Virus record (IMG/VR): IMGVR_UViG_3300024520_000197
Location: 1 to 39,512 of that record
From: a virus
Length of the DNA stretch: 39,512 nt
Direction: 5' to 3' (one strand)
The notes below the pieces were generated by a model that saw only the letters and a program-made list of their open reading frames with translations, had not been told where the DNA came from and made no database searches. The position numbers and the translations under genes are program-made. Below, in pieces: positions 15,045-23,809 of the stretch (position 1 is the stretch's first letter; the number at the start of each line of letters is the position of its first letter).

Positions 15045-18000
15045 GCGATCGTGACCGTGTGGCGTGTGATGGATCCGGACGCAGTCGGGACGACCGCGTT
15101 ACCGAGCGGCTCCCAGGACATCGCGTTGCGCGGGAAGAACTGAGGGGGAGGCCCAGTGAGCGGCGTGTCCGACATTTCGTGGAAGAGGTTGTAGACACAC
15201 ATCCCCTTGTTGATGTTGGTCGCCAGACTCTCGGGCACTGGCGGGTTGCCCCCGAAGTAGGCGGGCCGAATCAGGATGTTGGTTGCCTCGCCGAGACGCT
15301 CGAGGCGGGGCTCGCGATAGATAAACCATAGCCGCAGGAGTTGCTCTGAAGACCCGTCCGACATGCGGTGCGTCTCGAGCTCTATGCCCGATTCGCTACC
15401 GGAAGAGAGATCAACCTCAGCGTAAACATCCCAAGCGTTCCCCTCGTACGTGATAGCTCCAGAATTGGGAGACTGGTTATCAAAGACGACGACGTGTTCC
15501 TCGTCCACGGAAGTCCCGCTCTCAGGAGCGTCCTGCGGGGCCGCCATCTGGAAGCCGCGGTCGCGCCATATGAGCTGGACGAATCGCGGAAGGTCGATAC
15601 CTGTCGCCTTTCGGACGTACACGCTGACTCGCGAATACTCCTTCTGGGAATGAAGGGTCGTTGTGCCCGCGCAGAAAACCTGAGCCTCGGAGTTCTTCCG
15701 GTGATACCCAGAGCCCCGAGCATCTGACCGCAACTTCAGCGTCGGAAGGGGGAGCCCCAACGGGTCAACAAGCGTGCTGTCAAACCCGATGGAGAGCGGG
15801 TGGGGCGGAAGTAACCCTGCGGGGCCAGGAGCGCAGTCGCCAGGCTCCGTGGGAAACCTTCCGGTATCCTGTCCATCGGACACGTCCATCTCCATCGTGT
15901 CTGTGTTCGTCCAGAGGTTCTTGTCGAGCTCGCCCTCGCGCTCATGGTAGAGGTCGAGGACTAACTTGCGGCCAACGGTCGCGCTGAGCTCAATCTGCAC
16001 GTAGAGCGTGCGGAGCGTGTTCAGCGGCGGGATGCCGTAGAGGCCGTGCAGAGCACCCGGACTGGGGATGAATGTGTAGTCAACCCCCTCAACGGCGTCG
16101 GTGCTGTCTTCGTCGATCTTGAAGTAGAGGGCGACGTTGTCCTCATGATCGGAGCCAACCTTGTCCACTTGGATCTGGTGGAGGTCACCCACGGAAGGGC
16201 TCGAGGTGCTCGCGTTGAACTCGAGCAGGGGCGGCGCGGTGGTAGTCCGGATGTAAGCGTGCAACTCGTCCACGTCCCCATTCACCGTCGCTTCCGTCTG
16301 ACCGGACAGCATCTTGATTTCCATCCTCTTCTCGAGGTGGTAAAGCCCCGTGTTCAGGATGTTGAACGTGATCGTCAGCTCGGTCAGCCCCGCCGCGATC
16401 GTCACGGGCGACTCCGAAGCCGTCGGGATCGAGTAGTTCGTCCCCTCGACGGCTGTGCCCGTAATCTCGTACGCGATGTCTAGGTCCCGCGTCGCAGCTT
16501 CCGCAAGTAGGATCGTGACATCAAAACTGACATCGTCGTCCTGGAAGAAGAAGACCGGGTAGCCGGGAGACCCTGCGGGGTAGTCCACGATTTCGATGCC
16601 ACCTACCGACGGAGTCACGATCGAGCTGCCGAACATCTCGAAACTCACTGTCGGCAGATCTGGGCCAAGCAACTCAATCACCTGGACCGAGAACGTGTAG
16701 ACGCCAGCACTGACCTTGACTTTGCGGATTGAGTTGTCCCTAAAGGCCACCTTGACCGTCTCACCATCTGGTGTGACCCACTTGAACCCTAGACCCACCC
16801 CGTCGTGATCCTCGAAGAACGTGACGAGGCCCTCGACCTCGGTTTGCGTTGCTGCTCGGCTGCTGATCGTCCAGATGCGTCGCTTGCTCGTCGCCGTCGC
16901 GTGGCGGTGCTCATGTTCAGATGCGAACTGCTGCTCGAGGGCGTACGAGACGTAGCCCACGCGAACGGGCCACTCATGGTTCAGCGTGAGCGTGTCGTCG
17001 GTTCGGACGCTCTGCTCTACGGGCAGAGAGATCCCGCCCAGGTCACGCTCGTCGTTCTGATAGACGACGGCGTTCCGCGTGAACGAGTGAACGAAGATCG
17101 AGGGCGTTCCGAGCGTTGCCGAGTAGAAGCCGATCGAGGTCCCAGAAAGGACGCGGTCGTCGCCTGCGTCCAGGAGGTATCCCGTCTCCTCGGTCGTTCC
17201 GCCTGCAAGGATCCAGCCCTCGAGCATGACGCCGTCTAAGAGCGGGATCAGTTTCACGCTCCCGTTCGTCTGGCTAGAACCGTTCACGTTCTGCACGTCG
17301 AAACGCACAGTGAACGGGACCGCGACCGATGCGATGAATGGATCGTCTGTCGCGTTCAGAACCCTCGCAGCGACGATAGTCAGCGTGTCGCCGGCCTCGA
17401 ATCGGTAGATCCGGGCAGCCCAGACGCCGCCAGATGTAATGGCTATGCCGAGCGCGTAGCCGGTCTTTCCTGTGCCGGCGTTGACGTTCAGCCAGCCGTC
17501 GTCTCCGGTGAGGTCCATCCTCACGCCCAGGGCGACCTCTCTGGAGACCGCGCCCGTGCCCATCTCGACCTTCGCCGAGCACGACTGGACGTAGATGTTC
17601 GACGCCGGGCTGACATCCAAGTGCCAGCCGCCGACCGGAGTGCCGTCGCTTTCGAGTTTTTCATTCAGAGAATCTCGAACGAGCCTGCCCTGGAAGTCGA
17701 GGGCCTCGCCGGACTGGCTCACGCCCGCCTGGTCTCCCGTGTACGCGCCGCTGATCATTCGGCAGTCAGTTCCGAGCAGGTCGCTGAATCGCTGGAAGGC
17801 GTGCGTGTGGCCGCGCGTGAACTCGTCGCGGAAGATGACCGTGCCCGGAACGTGGTAGTCCTTGACCTGGAAGTATTTGATCCCGTGGATCCACTCCTGG
17901 CCGCTGTCCTGGATCTCGGAGGTCATCCCGAAACCGCAGTGGCCCTCGCCCGTGATTGCGCCCGAGTAGTCCGACGCCTTAGCGACGAGTTCCTCGACTC

Positions 18001-18724
18001 CCGTGATGGTGTTCGTCCAGTACCCGAAGATCGTCACCGACCCGCTGTCATCGAAGACCTCCATGCGGAGCTTCTGCTCGGGAGCGCCGTCTATGTACGC
18101 ATCGGCCAGGTGGGCATACCACGCCTCGTTGACCGCTCCGCTAAGGCCCGACTTCGGGGGGCCGTCGTTCATGTGGTCGATCGTGCTGTTGCCGCCCGAC
18201 GCAGCAGGACCCGTCACCTTGTAGATTGAAAACCCGATCGACGTATCGAAGGTGGGCGAGTTGATGTAACGGGTCGCCATCGAGAAGTAGTAGCCGGTCG
18301 GGGCGTTGAGCGCCTCGTTGTAGCCGGCCTCTGACCAAAACTGCGTGTCCGTCTCTCCCTGGATGCGAGCGCCAAGCGTGCACCACGTCGCCTTGTTGTG
18401 AAAGAAGTCACCCCCAGACTGATTCTTCATCTGGAACGTCGCTTCCAGGGAGTGGTTGAGGCGCTTCTCGTTCCTCAAGGTAAAGAACGGCATGGCGCGA
18501 TTCGAGCTCGTTGGCCGACGGCTGCACGCAGCTACACCGTCGGTTGCCAAGTACCCGTCGTGCAGCGACCCCCAGTCGCACGCCAGGTTGAACCCCGTGA
18601 GACCCTCCGTGCCGTTGTTCCAAAGAAGCGTCGGCCAGTAGAGCGTCGGCTCCGTCCAGCGTTCGCCGCGCACGCCGATCGCGGAGTCGAGGAACTCGTC
18701 CGAACTGAGAGGGGTGTGGGTCAT
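15041..18724 (-). CDS. Multi-domain minor tail protein with embedded gpM-like domain
   Basis: A 1227-residue protein directly after the tape measure, where lambda has the roughly 110-residue gpM. Residues about 85-290 and 300-565 look like two concanavalin-A-like beta sandwiches (SLEATFQM, GYYFSMATRYI, then TVIFRDEFTRG, REVALGVRMDL). About 575-690 carries the M/DUF2460-like pattern: RRIWTISSRAATQTEVEGL, a FFEDHDG turn, LGFKWVTPDGETVKVAF, GVYTFSVQVIEL. About 690-850 and 850-960 resemble Calx-beta domains (ITGTAVEGTNYSIP, AGLTELTITFNIL; DAVEGVDYTFIPSPG). The remainder is beta-rich with no assignment. It probably sits at the distal tail tip and presents adhesion domains. ATGA overlap with the tape measure gene. 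Confidence 0.75.
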   Translation of the reverse strand: MTHTPLSSDEFLDSAIGVRGERWTEPTLYWPTLLWNNGTEGLTGFNLACDWGSLHDGYLATDGVAACSRRPTSSNRAMPFFTLRNEKRLNHSLEATFQMKNQSGGDFFHNKATWCTLGARIQGETDTQFWSEAGYNEALNAPTGYYFSMATRYINSPTFDTSIGFSIYKVTGPAASGGNSTIDHMNDGPPKSGLSGAVNEAWYAHLADAYIDGAPEQKLRMEVFDDSGSVTIFGYWTNTITGVEELVAKASDYSGAITGEGHCGFGMTSEIQDSGQEWIHGIKYFQVKDYHVPGTVIFRDEFTRGHTHAFQRFSDLLGTDCRMISGAYTGDQAGVSQSGEALDFQGRLVRDSLNEKLESDGTPVGGWHLDVSPASNIYVQSCSAKVEMGTGAVSREVALGVRMDLTGDDGWLNVNAGTGKTGYALGIAITSGGVWAARIYRFEAGDTLTIVAARVLNATDDPFIASVAVPFTVRFDVQNVNGSSQTNGSVKLIPLLDGVMLEGWILAGGTTEETGYLLDAGDDRVLSGTSIGFYSATLGTPSIFVHSFTRNAVVYQNDERDLGGISLPVEQSVRTDDTLTLNHEWPVRVGYVSYALEQQFASEHEHRHATATSKRRIWTISSRAATQTEVEGLVTFFEDHDGVGLGFKWVTPDGETVKVAFRDNSIRKVKVSAGVYTFSVQVIELLGPDLPTVSFEMFGSSIVTPSVGGIEIVDYPAGSPGYPVFFFQDDDVSFDVTILLAEAATRDLDIAYEITGTAVEGTNYSIPTASESPVTIAAGLTELTITFNILNTGLYHLEKRMEIKMLSGQTEATVNGDVDELHAYIRTTTAPPLLEFNASTSSPSVGDLHQIQVDKVGSDHEDNVALYFKIDEDSTDAVEGVDYTFIPSPGALHGLYGIPPLNTLRTLYVQIELSATVGRKLVLDLYHEREGELDKNLWTNTDTMEMDVSDGQDTGRFPTEPGDCAPGPAGLLPPHPLSIGFDSTLVDPLGLPLPTLKLRSDARGSGYHRKNSEAQVFCAGTTTLHSQKEYSRVSVYVRKATGIDLPRFVQLIWRDRGFQMAAPQDAPESGTSVDEEHVVVFDNQSPNSGAITYEGNAWDVYAEVDLSSGSESGIELETHRMSDGSSEQLLRLWFIYREPRLERLGEATNILIRPAYFGGNPPVPESLATNINKGMCVYNLFHEMSDTPLTGPPPQFFPRNAMSWEPLGNAVVPTASGSITRHTVTIA

Positions 18725-21700
18725 CGGGCAGCCTTCTTGATCGACTGGTTCAGCCCACGGTTCACACCCTGGGAGATTGTTTGGGCGAGCATCTGCTGGA
18801 TGGCTCCGGACTGCTCGGACAGTTTCTGCCTGAAGGTGCTTGGGTCCGTGTCGGTGATCTGGATGACGATCTGCGGAGCGATGGTGATCTGCTGAGACTG
18901 CTGTGAGCGTGCACCGTCGCCGAGCATCTTCACGGGGATCGCGCGACCGCCCGGCAGCGGCACGACGGCCTCCTTCATCTTGCCCTCGCCGACGCGGTAG
19001 AGAGAGTCCTTGATGACTCGACCGCCCGCCGTGATGTTCTCGATCCGCTGCGGGATTCCACCTGAAGCGAACGCCTGTACGACAGCTCCCGGTCGGCCAC
19101 CCATGACCCCCCCGTTCGCAAGGCCCGCCGCCGCTGCAATAGCGGCAGCCTCGAGCGCGATAGCTGCCTTGGCTGCGGCGAACCCCATCGAGATGATCGG
19201 CGACACGGCACCCGTTGCAGCGCCGGCCATGCCCTCGATCGGGATTATCGAGGTGAATGCCGCAATATCCATACCTTGGATCGAGGGCGCGGCGAAGGAA
19301 GACGCCAGGCCGACTTGGTCCAAGCCTATGTATGCGTATGCCGCCTGCCCGCCAAGGATCCCAACCTCGACTGCGGCTGCACTCGTCGCTGCGGTGAGTG
19401 CTTGGTCCGCTGCGAGAGCCGCAGCGTCCGTGCCGATGTTGCCGAGCTCTTCGGCAGCCTTATCTGCGGCACCGAACAGGAACTCACCGATGGTGCCGAT
19501 GGTCTTCGTGAGGATCCCTTGGATCGGAGCGATGACCAGTTGAGTGATCGACTGCGACAGTTGCTCGGACAGGGTCGTTGCAACGGTTTCGCGCAGGGCC
19601 TCGGAGAAGACCTCCATCGCGTCTACGCCCTCCCGCCCGACAAGTGCCGCGTGTAGTCCCTGCTGGACAGGGTCGTGCACCATCGCGACGAGCCCCTCTG
19701 CGAACTGCGTGCCTCGGGAGCCGAGGTTGCCGAAGTCGTCGAGCGCGTCCTGGATGCCCGCCGAGAATCCGTTCTTGAATCCACCCTGCTTGTCCGACTG
19801 CTCCTTGCGGACCTTCGCGACCAGGTCGGCAATCGCCATCCAGTTCTTCTCCTCTTCGGCGAGGAGCGCCTGGAGACCTTCATGATCAGCGAGCTGCTCG
19901 GCGGTCGATCGCTCGATGCTCTGGTTCATCGCCTCGACCCGCGTGAGGAACGGATCCTGCGCGGCGATGTCGTCCTCGCGGAGTGCCTTCAGTTTAGCCA
20001 TCTCCGCTTCCTCCCAAAGCCCGGTGAGCATCTGGACCTCTTCCTGAGCCTTGCCGACAAGGGTCAGTTGGAAGAGCGCCGCGCGTGACGCCTCCGTAGC
20101 CTTCAGGAACTGGCGCTGTGCTTCGGTCGCGCCCATAACGTGAGCCCGCATGTCGCTGACCAGTTGCTCCTCTTCGATGAGTTCCTCGAGCCTCGTAGAC
20201 TTGAGCGCGTTGTCCCGCGCGAGTTCTGCATCGACCCAAAGGGTTTTGAGGATTTTTGTAGCCTCCGCCGTCTCCTTGGCGTTTTCGAGATCGAAGAGTT
20301 CTAGGCGGGCTCCCGCGCTGGCGCTCCGGAACTCCATGTCGGCCTTGGTGGCACCCACGATCTCCTCGCGGAGTTTGCGGATCTTCTCGGTGCTCTCGAT
20401 GATCTCCTTGATGTCAACGATGCTGTTCTTGTTGTCCTCTTCGTCGAGAGCTTCCTCGCGCGCCGCCTTCACTAGCTTGTAGAGCTCCCTGAACGCCTCT
20501 GCCTCGTCGGGCGTCTTGGTTAGCAGGCTATTCTCAAAGGCTTTGTCCTGCGCTCCACCGATCACCTTGTCTAACTCTCGCTGCGCCGCCGTCGTGTCCT
20601 CGATCTCTTGCCGCATGTCACGGATCTGCTCCTTGCCCTCGACGAACAACTCGAGGTAGGTGTCCAGCGCACCCTTGTCCGAGAACAAGAACCCTTGAGG
20701 CAACTCCAGGCCCGTGATGCCCCTGAGCGACTCCTCAACGATTGCCTGAGCGCGAGACGGGTCGATCCTGAAGATGTCGTTCAGCAGGTTTTCTTCGTCT
20801 GCTGATATGCCGCCAGGCGCAGTGATCTTCACGGCAGAGAGCGCATTCTGGAACTCGTTGCTGACCTTGGCGGCGAGTTCGCTCGCCTTGTCCTCTGCGG
20901 CCTTGTCCGCCTGTAGTCCCCTGAAGATATCTTTGAGTGCGCCCGACAGGCTGTCCTTGCCCATCTTGGCGATCTGCCTAACGACGATGTCGAAGCGTTC
21001 GCTGAACGAGAGGGTCACCCCGTTCATGAACTCGTTCCAAGCCTCCTCCATATCCACGTTGGCCGTCTCGAAAGACTTGGACAACTCAGATACGCCGGCC
21101 AGGAACTCCTCATCAAACACCGCTTCCGGGCCAACCATGTCGCGCAGACCCGCGCTGCTGTTGAGCGCGTTGAGGAGCTCCTCAGTCTTCGCTAGTTTCG
21201 CATTCGTGCGCTCGATCTCTGCGGTGGCGTGCTTGAACTCATTCAGGCGCTCCACCTGGCCGAAGGTCATATTGCTCGCCAAGTCGTCGGTGAAGAGGCC
21301 GTCCTTCATCAGCGCGATCCGGGCAGCGTTCGCTACGTTTTCCAGCTCGATGAGCTTGTCAATCTTGTCCCTCTTGCTCTGGATCGTGTCCGCGAGCATC
21401 GTCTCGAAGCCTTTATCGTCGAGCTCTATCGCGAAGGCTACGTCTGGGAACGGAAGGTCGATCGCCTCTTGCTCGAAAGGCTGAAGCGCGACCAGCGCGT
21501 TGATCGCCTTCTTGAAGTCAAACGAGACTGCACGAATGATCTTCGGCAGGCGCAGCAGCAGTTGAACAAGCATCTGTATGGCAGTCACAACCGAGCTTAC
21601 GATCCTGCGCCCGATCTGGCCGACGAGTTTCCCAAGGCTGCCCATGAGCTCCTTGGCGCGTTCGATCCCGCCAAAGCTGACGATGAAGGCGTCGATCTGG

Positions 21701-22950
21701 TCGATCGTGTCGCCGATCGCCTGAGCGGCTCCCTTAGCAACACCCTTGAGGGCCTCGAACCCCACAGCGATCTTATCCACGACGAACTCCACGCCTCCGC
21801 GCGCTTCGATGCCGTTGCTCAGTTCGGTGATGAAGGTCTCGCCAACTTGACGGAGCCTGAGCCTCAAGGCGTTGAAGAACACCTGGAACCGCTTGAACGG
21901 GTTCGAGAGGAGTTTCTCGATCGAGCCATCCACGCGACCGAACGCTTCATTGTTCGCGTCGAGCACCTTGTTGAACTGCTCGTACTGGTTGCCCGTCAGC
22001 GCGAGGATCGGGATCAGCGCACGGATGTTGCCGAAGATCTGAGAGTAGGCAGCGGCGTTGTCCCCGAGCTTGTCGCGCAACTCGGTGATGACGGATGCGA
22101 ACCCCTCGCTCCGGATGCGGGCCACGCTCACGTCGATGTTGTATCGCTCGAGGATCGCGGACGCCTCGATGCTCGGCTTGAGCAACTGGTTGAACGCTTG
22201 ACGCAGTTGGATGACTGCCGTGTTCGTCTCGATGCCACCCTGGGTGATCGTCGCGATGGCGGCGGAAACCTCTTCAAGGGAGATCCCGAGTGTGGCCGCG
22301 ATGGGCAGCACCTGGCCGAGCGATGTCGCCAGCTCGGGGATCGTCGTCTTACCCTTGATGACCGTTTGGAATAGTACGTCAGTGATCCGAGCGGACTCTT
22401 CCACTTCGTTCCCGTACGCCTTGATGACCGAGGTCACAAGGTCGATCGTCTGCTTGATGTCAGCGAGGCCGACTGTCGCCAGTTTCGCGGACGACTCCAA
22501 GACCACCATCGCGTCTGCCGCGTCGGTGATATCAGCCGAGATGATCTGGTAGAAGCCCTTGGCCGCGATGGTCTCCGCGAACCCGAGCGCCTCGCTGAAG
22601 GAGAGGATCCGGTCCTCGACCATCTGCAACTCTTCGTCCGTTCCGCTGAAGATCGTTCCGATCTCGGCGATGGCGAGACCGAACTTCTGCGCGTCGGCGA
22701 TCGACTTGAAGATCAGCGCGGTCCCCGCCATCGTCGTAAGCATCGCAGTCCAGCGCCCTGTGAGCGACCGGACTGCGCTTGTTGTCTTCTTGAGCGACGT
22801 GCGAAGGGGCTTGAAGGACTTAGCTGCCTTCTTTGCCTTGCGGTTCGCCTCGGTAGCGAAGTTGTTCAGCAAGCGAACCGTCTTCCCCAACTCCTGAGCC
22901 ACTTGGCCCTGGATGTTGATGGTGATGGTGATCGTTTCGTTTGCTGCCAT
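18721..22950 (-). CDS. Tail tape measure protein
   Basis: A 1409-residue, mostly helical protein, the longest of the conserved tail-assembly set and placed right after the G/GT gene. Residues about 80-330 match the TP901-type tape-measure core (FGLAIAEIGTIFSGTDEELQ, ELATSLGQVLPIAATLGI, ETNTAVIQLRQAFNQLL). Residues about 773-1000 hold three degenerate repeats of roughly 75 residues. About 1150-1330 is an Ala/Gly-rich hydrophobic zone typical of the part that inserts in the host membrane, followed by the usual glycine-rich ASGGIPQR turn. Using the common estimate of about 0.15 nm per residue, the tail would be near 210 nm. An AAGGGAAG purine tract precedes the ATG. No lytic domain is visible. 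Confidence 0.92.
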   Translation of the reverse strand: MAANETITITINIQGQVAQELGKTVRLLNNFATEANRKAKKAAKSFKPLRTSLKKTTSAVRSLTGRWTAMLTTMAGTALIFKSIADAQKFGLAIAEIGTIFSGTDEELQMVEDRILSFSEALGFAETIAAKGFYQIISADITDAADAMVVLESSAKLATVGLADIKQTIDLVTSVIKAYGNEVEESARITDVLFQTVIKGKTTIPELATSLGQVLPIAATLGISLEEVSAAIATITQGGIETNTAVIQLRQAFNQLLKPSIEASAILERYNIDVSVARIRSEGFASVITELRDKLGDNAAAYSQIFGNIRALIPILALTGNQYEQFNKVLDANNEAFGRVDGSIEKLLSNPFKRFQVFFNALRLRLRQVGETFITELSNGIEARGGVEFVVDKIAVGFEALKGVAKGAAQAIGDTIDQIDAFIVSFGGIERAKELMGSLGKLVGQIGRRIVSSVVTAIQMLVQLLLRLPKIIRAVSFDFKKAINALVALQPFEQEAIDLPFPDVAFAIELDDKGFETMLADTIQSKRDKIDKLIELENVANAARIALMKDGLFTDDLASNMTFGQVERLNEFKHATAEIERTNAKLAKTEELLNALNSSAGLRDMVGPEAVFDEEFLAGVSELSKSFETANVDMEEAWNEFMNGVTLSFSERFDIVVRQIAKMGKDSLSGALKDIFRGLQADKAAEDKASELAAKVSNEFQNALSAVKITAPGGISADEENLLNDIFRIDPSRAQAIVEESLRGITGLELPQGFLFSDKGALDTYLELFVEGKEQIRDMRQEIEDTTAAQRELDKVIGGAQDKAFENSLLTKTPDEAEAFRELYKLVKAAREEALDEEDNKNSIVDIKEIIESTEKIRKLREEIVGATKADMEFRSASAGARLELFDLENAKETAEATKILKTLWVDAELARDNALKSTRLEELIEEEQLVSDMRAHVMGATEAQRQFLKATEASRAALFQLTLVGKAQEEVQMLTGLWEEAEMAKLKALREDDIAAQDPFLTRVEAMNQSIERSTAEQLADHEGLQALLAEEEKNWMAIADLVAKVRKEQSDKQGGFKNGFSAGIQDALDDFGNLGSRGTQFAEGLVAMVHDPVQQGLHAALVGREGVDAMEVFSEALRETVATTLSEQLSQSITQLVIAPIQGILTKTIGTIGEFLFGAADKAAEELGNIGTDAAALAADQALTAATSAAAVEVGILGGQAAYAYIGLDQVGLASSFAAPSIQGMDIAAFTSIIPIEGMAGAATGAVSPIISMGFAAAKAAIALEAAAIAAAAGLANGGVMGGRPGAVVQAFASGGIPQRIENITAGGRVIKDSLYRVGEGKMKEAVVPLPGGRAIPVKMLGDGARSQQSQQITIAPQIVIQITDTDPSTFRQKLSEQSGAIQQMLAQTISQGVNRGLNQSIKKAAR

Positions 22951-22953
22951 GAC

Positions 22954-23349
22954 TTACTTCCCTTCTCGTTTCAGGTCTTCGATGGCGGCCTTCTCCGCGT
23001 TGATGATCCCTATGACGTGCGAGACGCAAGCCGCTTGGTCGTAGGAACCCCCAGGGTCAGGCAAGACCCCATTCTGGAACGCCGACCACATGGTCAGAGC
23101 CCGTTGCTCCTCGAGGCCGACGATGGACGCCGGGCACCGATAGATGTATTGGTCGCCGCGCCCCTCGCAGAGTCCGCAGGGTTCCCCGTCGAGCACCTTG
23201 TTCCCGTGACACCTGGGGCATGTGATGCCGAACACCGGAGTCGGTGCTGGTACATCGCAGCCCCAGGCCGCACGTTGGAGTTCGCTGCTCTTGCAAGTGG
23301 GGCACCGTGGTACGTCTTCAGAAAAGGCAAGGTGCGCGGCGACCCTCAG
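22954..23349 (-). CDS. T extension of the G/GT chaperone, reached by -1 frameshift
   Basis: This frame has no ATG, GTG or TTG start after the G-like stop, lies in the -1 frame relative to the G-like gene, and ends 3 bases before the tape measure ATG, exactly as the T part of lambda G-T. Joined at 23349 it adds 131 residues to give a 269-residue G-T protein. In fusion numbering it has three CxxC pairs: C154/C157 (CPTC), C182/C185 (CPRCHG) and C196/C199 (CGLCEGRG), plus C169. The last two look like the DnaJ-type CxxCxGxG zinc module. G-T proteins coat the tape measure and recruit tube protein; a zinc-ribbon T domain is not what lambda has. The frame remains open up to 23469, but that upstream part overlaps the G-like gene. 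Confidence 0.8.
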   Translation of the reverse strand: MRVAAHLAFSEDVPRCPTCKSSELQRAAWGCDVPAPTPVFGITCPRCHGNKVLDGEPCGLCEGRGDQYIYRCPASIVGLEEQRALTMWSAFQNGVLPDPGGSYDQAACVSHVIGIINAEKAAIEDLKREGK

Positions 23350-23762
23350 TTTCCCACATCTTTCTCGTCCGACACCTTGCCCTGTTGGAACAGGGCAGAC
23401 ATCGCTTCGGCTCGGTGGTTGAAACTGAACATCTGGATCTGGTCGTAAGGCAGCTCGCCCTCGACCCACTCGTCCTTGAAGGGGATCGGCTGACCCTCTT
23501 CATCGACGGCGTTCTCCCAGCCCACGACGCGCTTGGCGAAGATTGAGTTCACCTTGCTCGCCTTGAACTGGAGAAGGATCGCCTGCTTGCCCTCGCCGTC
23601 GTCCGAGAACGACGACTCGAGTGCAGCGTCAATGAAATCCTCTTCCTCGATCTTCGAGAGAGGGGAGAGGAAGAGCGCAAAACGCTCTCCCTCTGCAACG
23701 TCTGATTGACCTGAAAGCACATGCTTCCAGCGTCCACGTCGGGTGAGTATTAGTTTCGGCAT
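23346..23762 (-). CDS. G-like tail assembly chaperone
   Basis: A 138-residue, acidic, soluble protein between the tube protein and tape measure genes, the conserved place of lambda gpG. It starts at ATG 23762 with a perfect AGGAGG (23771-23776) 8 bases upstream, the best ribosome binding site in the tail module, consistent with the high G:GT ratio these systems need. The sequence (FALFLSPLSKIEEEDFIDAA, ILLQFKASKVNS, GWENAVDEEGQPIPFKDEW) gives no enzyme motif. The gene ends with GTG GGA AAC TGA, so the slippery heptamer lies immediately before the stop. Identification rests mainly on position, size and frameshift architecture rather than sequence similarity. Confidence 0.8.
   Translation of the reverse strand: MPKLILTRRGRWKHVLSGQSDVAEGERFALFLSPLSKIEEEDFIDAALESSFSDDGEGKQAILLQFKASKVNSIFAKRVVGWENAVDEEGQPIPFKDEWVEGELPYDQIQMFSFNHRAEAMSALFQQGKVSDEKDVGN
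23349..23355 (-). promoter_or_regulatory. Programmed -1 frameshift slippery heptamer GGGAAAC
   Basis: Read in the G-like frame the bases split as G_GGA_AAC, an exact X_XXY_YYZ heptamer; lambda G/GT uses the closely related GGGAAAG. The TGA stop follows at once. After slippage GGA-AAC re-pair as GGG-AAA and decoding resumes with CTG AGG GTC into the T frame. A weak GCACC/GGTGC pair (23335-23331 with 23306-23302) lies downstream, but I see no strong pseudoknot by eye. Confidence 0.85.
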
Positions 23763-23809
23763 GGTCTAGCCCTCCTAGCTATGCCCTTGGGTACACGGGG
23801 TAGTCAGGA

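Noticed and set aside
21229-22374. 381-codon plus-strand open frame
   Set aside because: Antisense of the tape measure core, rich in Arg/Asp/Leu as expected from the complement; no family pattern.
22954-23469. 171-residue independent gene for the T frame
   Set aside because: No ATG/GTG/TTG start exists after the G-like stop, and the upstream part of the frame is shadow of the G-like gene; frameshift from G explains it better.
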